Part shown: positions 6,900 to 9,926 of the stretch, piece by piece | How the letters are laid out: each line of letters starts with the position of its first letter | Numbering within the stretch: the stretch's first letter is position 1 | Origin: Natronohydrobacter sp. | GTDB taxonomy: Bacteria > Pseudomonadota > Alphaproteobacteria > Rhodobacterales > Rhodobacteraceae | Direction of reading: 5' to 3' | Length of the DNA: 9,926 nt | NCBI GenBank assembly: GCA_007116445.1 | Contig: SKIM01000279.1 | Span: 1-9,926 of the forward strand | Notes under the pieces: generated by a model | The model's input: the letters and a program-made list of their open reading frames with translations, nothing else | What the model was told of the DNA's origin: nothing | The model's database searches: none | Made by a program: the position numbers and the translations under genes

Positions 6900-6911
6900 T
6901 GTAACGTTACA
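6900..6911. promoter_or_regulatory. LacI-type operator, perfect palindrome
   Basis: TGTAACGTTACA is a perfect 12-bp palindrome with a central CG step, the usual architecture of LacI/GalR operators. It lies in the gap between the LacI-family gene and the beta-glucosidase gene, 23 nt before a strong ribosome-binding site. Confidence 0.75.
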
Positions 6912-6933
6912 GTCGCAACAGCCAGAACTAAGG

Positions 6934-6940
6934 AAGGAGG
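6934..6940 (+). promoter_or_regulatory. strong ribosome-binding site with unclear start codon
   Basis: AAGGAGG is an ideal anti-Shine-Dalgarno match, but no ATG follows. At useful distances are GTG 6946 (followed at once by TGA), GTG 6948 (spacing seven, opening a 94-codon frame that overlaps the beta-glucosidase out of frame) and TTG 6952 (spacing eleven, in frame with the beta-glucosidase, adding 33 residues). The codons from 6948 to 7050 in the GTG frame have GC at about three quarters of third positions, whereas the enzyme frame there has about half. Confidence 0.5.
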
Positions 6941-7050
6941 ATTTGGTGTGATTGCCCCTGTCAGCGACGACAGCGGCACCAGCTTTCTTGCCCCCGCCCG
7001 AGCTACCGCGATCTGCTCCTCCTTCGACACACAACTCAGGAACGACAACC

Positions 7051-8397
7051 ATGCCAGATGCCACCTCTCCCGCTGTAACGCCCGACATGCCCAAGCGCGC
7101 GGATTTTCCCGCGGGCTTCATTTTCGGCGCGGCAACGGCTGCCTATCAGATCGAGGGCCATGCCTTTGGCGGGGCCGGTCCTTGCCATTGGGACAGCTTC
7201 GCCGCGACCGGGCGGAATGTGGTCGGCAATGAGGACGGCGCGCGCGCCTGCGAGCATTACACACGCTGGCCCGAAGATCTGGATCTGTTGCGCGATGGCG
7301 GCTTTGACGCCTATCGTTTTTCGACTTCTTGGGCACGGGTCATGCCAGACGGGGTGCAGGTGAACCCCGAAGGGCTGGATTTCTACGATCGGCTGGTCGA
7401 CGGGATGATCGCACGCGGGCTGGCGCCCTATCTGACGCTCTATCACTGGGATCTGCCCTCGGCGCTGGCGGATCGCGGCGGTTGGGCGAATCGCGAAACG
7501 GCTGAGCGCTTTGCGGATTATGCTGCCGCCGTCATGGCACGCATCGGTGACCGCGTGGCGCGCACCGCGACGATCAACGAGCCATGGTGTGTCAGCTGGC
7601 TGTCGCATTTCGAGGGTCATCACGCGCCGGGTCTGCGCGACATCCGCGCCACTGCCCGCGCGATGCATCACATTCAACTCGCTCATGGGCTGGCGCTGCA
7701 AAAATTGCGTGCCGCCGGCCATCGCGATCTTGGCATAGTTTTGAATTTCTCTGAAGTCCTGCCCGCTCATCCCGGCGCTGGTACCGCGGTCGATCTGTCG
7801 GATGCGCTCTCGAACCGCTGGTTCATCGACTCAATCACGCGCGGCACCTATCCGCAGGTTGCACTGGACGGGCTTGGCCCGCATATGCCCCAGGACTGGC
7901 AGGCCGATATGGCATTGATTTCTGCGCCGCTCGACTGGCTGGGCGTCAATTACTACACGCGCGCACTTGTCTCGCATGATGCGGGCGCCCCTTGGCCATG
8001 CATTCGCAACCATCAGGGACCACTGCCCAAAACGCAAATGGGCTGGGAAATCTATCCGGACGGCCTGCGCAACCTGCTTGTACGCATGGCGCGCGATTAT
8101 GTGGGCACTCTGCCGCTTGTGGTGACCGAAAACGGCATGGCCTGGGATGACGCAGTTCAGGACGGCCAGGTCGCCGATCCCATGCGTCAGGCCTATGTCG
8201 CGGCCCATCTGAACGCCACGCGGCACGCTATTTCAGAAGGCGCGAATGTTCAGGGTTTTTTCTACTGGTCGTTGCTCGACAATTACGAATGGGCCTTCGG
8301 GTATGAGAAACGCTTCGGACTTGTGCATGTCGATTTCGAAACAATGCAACGCACGCCGAAAGCATCATATCACATGCTGAAAGCGGCAGTATCATAG
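7051..8397 (+). CDS. GH1-family beta-glucosidase
   Basis: A 448-residue glycoside hydrolase family 1 enzyme that removes beta-linked glucose (or galactose/fucose) from the non-reducing end of short glucosides such as cellobiose, by a retaining mechanism, in the cytosol. Landmarks: FPAGFIFGAATAAYQIEG (19-36, with glycone-binding Q33), YHWDLP (131-136), acid/base E177 in TINEPW, nucleophile E360 in VTENGMAW, and the substrate pocket YWSLLDNYEWAFGY (405-418, W406 and E413). All are intact and the length is normal. I choose ATG 7051 because AGGAA (7038-7042) lies eight nt before it; ATG 7087 is possible, and a TTG at 6952 behind a stronger ribosome-binding site would add 33 Pro/Thr/Ala-rich residues. 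There is no signal peptide. It is divergent from and probably repressed by the LacI-family gene. No sugar transporter gene is present in the window, so uptake must be encoded elsewhere. Confidence 0.95.
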   Translation: MPDATSPAVTPDMPKRADFPAGFIFGAATAAYQIEGHAFGGAGPCHWDSFAATGRNVVGNEDGARACEHYTRWPEDLDLLRDGGFDAYRFSTSWARVMPDGVQVNPEGLDFYDRLVDGMIARGLAPYLTLYHWDLPSALADRGGWANRETAERFADYAAAVMARIGDRVARTATINEPWCVSWLSHFEGHHAPGLRDIRATARAMHHIQLAHGLALQKLRAAGHRDLGIVLNFSEVLPAHPGAGTAVDLSDALSNRWFIDSITRGTYPQVALDGLGPHMPQDWQADMALISAPLDWLGVNYYTRALVSHDAGAPWPCIRNHQGPLPKTQMGWEIYPDGLRNLLVRMARDYVGTLPLVVTENGMAWDDAVQDGQVADPMRQAYVAAHLNATRHAISEGANVQGFFYWSLLDNYEWAFGYEKRFGLVHVDFETMQRTPKASYHMLKAAVS

Positions 8398-8493
8398 CGG
8401 ACGGTCGCCCCCTCGGCCCCGGCACTGCGCGAAGATCAATGGCAAGATGCGCCGCTTTTATTGACTCAGACGGCGCGCCAATCGGGCGACATG

Positions 8494-8521
8494 GGCGGGC
8501 CGTGTTTCGCTGCAGCCCGCC
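8494..8521. repeat. inverted repeat, 7-bp arms
   Basis: GGCGGGC (8494-8500) and GCCCGCC (8515-8521) are exact reverse complements around a 14-nt loop. No T-run follows. It could be chance in GC-rich DNA; it is the weakest of the three hairpins in this stretch. Confidence 0.4.
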
Positions 8522-8563
8522 ACGTTGGTCATCACCCCCCGCGCAATCCAGCGCATCACGCAT

Positions 8564-8603
8564 CCGGTATTCCGAGCGGCACAAGCCGCCTGAGCAATAC
8601 CGG
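8564..8603. repeat. nested inverted repeat, 8-bp outer and 5-bp inner arms
   Basis: CCGGTATT (8564-8571) pairs with AATACCGG (8596-8603). Inside it GCGGC (8576-8580) pairs with GCCGC (8585-8589) around ACAA. Together they form one hairpin with an asymmetric internal loop (4 and 6 nt). Confidence 0.55.
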
Positions 8604-8674
8604 GGGTCATACCCTCCACCGACAAGGCAAGCGCATCGTGAGATGATGGCAGATGACGGATATATCGCCCGTTC

Positions 8675-8708
8675 GGCAGGGCGCTCGAACATATAGCGCT
8701 GCCCTGCC
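8675..8708. repeat. inverted repeat, 8-bp arms with bulged extension
   Basis: GGCAGGGC (8675-8682) pairs with GCCCTGCC (8701-8708). The next GCT on the left can pair with AGC on the right across a three-base bulge, leaving a nine-base loop. No T-run follows, so it is not a typical terminator. Confidence 0.5.
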
Positions 8709-8921
8709 TCACCCCTGTCATTCAACAAGCGGTCAAAGCAGATTTTCAGACGCCTGTTAAGGTTTCCGAAACTACAGATGCATTAAACCACACCAGCGGG
8801 GACTCGTTGACCATGCGGATTGCCCGCGTGGCCTCGCGTCCGGTCTGCGCAGATCATGCGACGCAACCCTTTTCGCCGTGCCGGGATTGTCCGGACCGGC
8901 CATGTTATAAGGAAAACGCGC

Positions 8922-9813
8922 ATGTTCGGTTCGGGAACCAAGACCATACAAGCCCCAACCCGGATCCGGTTTTGGAAAGCGGTTTGGTTGGCCGTGCCCA
9001 TCTTCGCTTGGGCGTCGGCCGCGCTAGCCTAGGCCGACAGCCGGGTGTTGGTGCTTGATGGCACGCCGACCAAGGTCATTCCCATGGCCACAAGTTTCGA
9101 CGCCCGGCCTGCGGATTTTCAGGCGACGCCATGGTGGGGCAACCAGGCTCTGGCTGAGTCGGCCTACAATGCACTGCGCAGTCAAGTCGGAGGCAGTCCA
9201 ACGGATCGATTCGCTTTTGGGCTGTCCGGCGCAACGGTCCAGGCGGTAGGACAAGCTGGTTTCACTTACTCCTCGCCCACTATCCAAACTCGTGTCTACT
9301 GGTTCCTCGCCGAGCCCAACCAACCGCCCGTGGCAGGCACTGGTCAGGACCAGACCGTCGCCTCCGGCGCCACGGTCACGCTGTCCTCGGCCGGAAGCGC
9401 CGATCCGGACGGCGATCCGTTGGCTTACACCTGGACGCAGCTCTCCGGTCCAAGCGTCACGCTGTCAAACAGCAGTGCGGCAGCACCAAGTTTCACTGCC
9501 CCTAGCCTGCCACCGAATACATCCGGCGAAGTTCTCGTGTTTCAGCTTGTGGTGAATGACCGGTTTGCCGACAGCGCGCCGGTCACCGTCTCGGTAACGG
9601 TGGAAGCGCCGGTAGATACGACCCCCCCCCGTCCCCAGCTTCGGCTCCCTGCCATCCGAAGCCATCCCGGGCGAGCCCTTCACCGTCAGCGTCACCTTCT
9701 CCGAGCCGGTCACAGGGTTCTCGACCGCCGGCATCACAGCCTCGAACGCCGCCGTCTCGAACGTCTCCGACAGCAGTGAAAACTGGAGCTTCTCGCTGAC
9801 CTCCGACTGTTGA
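8922..9813 (+). pseudogene. secreted PKD/Ig-like repeat protein gene, broken by stop, frameshift and insertion
   Basis: The ATG at 8922 has AAGGA eight nt upstream and begins a clear Sec signal peptide: a basic start, the hydrophobic core FWKAVWLAVPIFAWAS, then ASAALA as cleavage site. The next codon is TAG (9030-9032), after which the same frame continues ADSRVLVLDGTP. About 90 residues of an unrecognised domain follow (DFQATPWWGNQALAES near 9117-9164). Then comes a PKD-like domain at about 9318-9611 (NQPPVAGTGQ, DPDGDPLAYTWTQLSGPS). At a run of nine C (9622-9630) the coherent frame shifts; the Ig-like sequence VPSFGSLPSEAIPGEP and FTVSVTFSEPVTGF is read in the other frame to TGA 9811-9813, where an IS end begins. 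CAG to TAG is the simplest origin of the amber codon. Intact relatives would be surface or secreted adhesion-type proteins, probably much longer. Confidence 0.82.
9622..9630. repeat. homopolymer tract of nine C
   Basis: Nine consecutive C in the linker between the PKD-like and Ig-like domains of the broken gene. With eight C the frame would run from DTTPP straight into VPSFGSLP. Such tracts are prone to slippage in replication and to read errors. Confidence 0.9.
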
Positions 9814-9926
9814 TTGTCACTGAGAACTGACCCGGCATTGTCACCGAGATCTGACCCACCCGGTTGTTATGTTCTGCGTGTCATGTTGGGGTCAATGCTG
9901 GTGTTTCCTTCCGTTTCTTTTTCGCC
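9809..9926. mobile_element. terminus of an IS21-like insertion sequence (cut by window edge)
   Basis: Two 21-bp direct repeats, 9813-9833 and 9837-9857, differ at two positions and follow each other with a 24-bp period (core TGTCAC[TC]GAGA[AT]CTGACCC). Multiple short repeats at the ends are typical of the IS21 family, whose elements start with TG; the end would be TGTTGATTG at 9809 or TGATTG at 9811. The Ig-like domain coding sequence stops just here, as expected for an insertion. Neither transposase domain is visible, so the family name is from terminus resemblance only. If the minus-strand frame at 9867 is the tail of the helper ATPase gene, this is the istB-side end. Confidence 0.6.
9867..9926 (-). 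CDS. possible C-terminal tail of an insertion-sequence gene (partial)
   Basis: On the minus strand a frame open to the window edge ends ...NTSIDPNMTRRT at TAA (9867-9869). Its end lies just inside the terminal repeats of the putative IS21-like element, the usual place of the istB stop codon. Only 19 residues are visible, with no diagnostic motif, so this is a positional inference. The opposite strand reads as Cys/Trp-rich nonsense, which favours the minus strand. Confidence 0.3.
   Translation of the reverse strand, partial: GEKETEGNTSIDPNMTRRT

Larger units (their letters stand above)
8398..8921. other. 524-bp gene-poor region, possibly decayed
   Basis: Between the beta-glucosidase stop and the broken surface-protein gene no frame has a recognised domain together with a ribosome-binding site. 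The best frame is 8458-8721 on the minus strand (87 codons), which contains ALALSVEGM followed about 17 residues later by VMRWIARG. That pattern vaguely recalls the helix-turn-helix part of some transposases, but the match is weak and a neighbouring frame seems to carry the preceding part. Three inverted repeats lie at 8494-8521, 8564-8603 and 8675-8708. No clear terminator follows the beta-glucosidase. I read it as probable remnant DNA, with a structured RNA as a less likely alternative. Confidence 0.45.

Noticed and set aside
7036..7770. Minus-strand open frame of 244 codons opposite the beta-glucosidase
   Set aside because: The plus strand carries all GH1 catalytic motifs; the antisense frame has no ribosome-binding site or recognisable domain.
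9869..9926. Plus-strand frame starting ATG 9869 as the first codons of a transposase
   Set aside because: It reads MFCVSCWGQCWCF, an unlikely Cys/Trp-rich sequence with no ribosome-binding site; the minus-strand reading is more protein-like.
1..9926. Search for a defence system, CRISPR array, tRNA or rRNA gene
   Set aside because: No direct-repeat array, no cloverleaf or rRNA sequence and no defence-type domain was seen; the genes are ordinary metabolism and regulation apart from the decayed right end.

Overview
The window reads as chromosomal DNA of an alphaproteobacterium of the Rhodobacterales (Rhodobacteraceae/Paracoccaceae, Roseobacter-like). The basis is the high GC content, strong GC preference at third codon positions, Rhodobacter-type LeuB and ArgH sequences, a stand-alone EAL protein next to argH, and a CtrA-type box. 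No taxon can be fixed below that level from sequence alone.

Layout. Positions 1-554 (minus) hold the N-terminal 184 codons of argH. Divergent from it, 742-1587 (plus) encodes a stand-alone EAL-domain c-di-GMP phosphodiesterase, preceded by a CtrA-like box (TTAA-N7-TTAA, 686-700). A UspF/G-type universal stress protein follows (1783-2208, plus). A family-2 glycosyltransferase (2297-3259, minus) lies downstream of a 60-residue basic small protein (3323-3505, minus). That small gene diverges from leuB (3638-4741, plus), which ends in a clear hairpin terminator. An FkbM-type methyltransferase (4898-5788, plus) converges on a LacI-family repressor (5804-6817, minus). The repressor gene diverges from a GH1 beta-glucosidase (7051-8397, plus). 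The gap between the two holds a perfect 12-bp palindrome and a near copy 29 bp away, the expected operators of a LacI-controlled sugar switch.

From 8398 to the right edge the character changes. A 524-bp stretch carries no convincing gene but three inverted repeats and a possible degenerate reading frame. It is followed by a triply broken gene (8922-9813) for a secreted PKD/Ig-like repeat protein. That gene has an in-frame amber codon exactly at the predicted signal-peptidase junction, a +1 shift at a run of nine C, and an abrupt end where an IS21-like element terminus begins (about 9809 to the edge).

The left 8.4 kb is ordinary core and sugar metabolism: arginine and leucine synthesis, c-di-GMP turnover, stress response, glycan modification and beta-glucoside use. 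I found no defence island, CRISPR array or evident new multi-gene system. The items most worth a second look are the CtrA-like box before the phosphodiesterase, the operator pair with an unexplained strong ribosome-binding site and leader before the beta-glucosidase, the small basic protein gene, and the decaying surface-protein gene at an insertion-sequence boundary.
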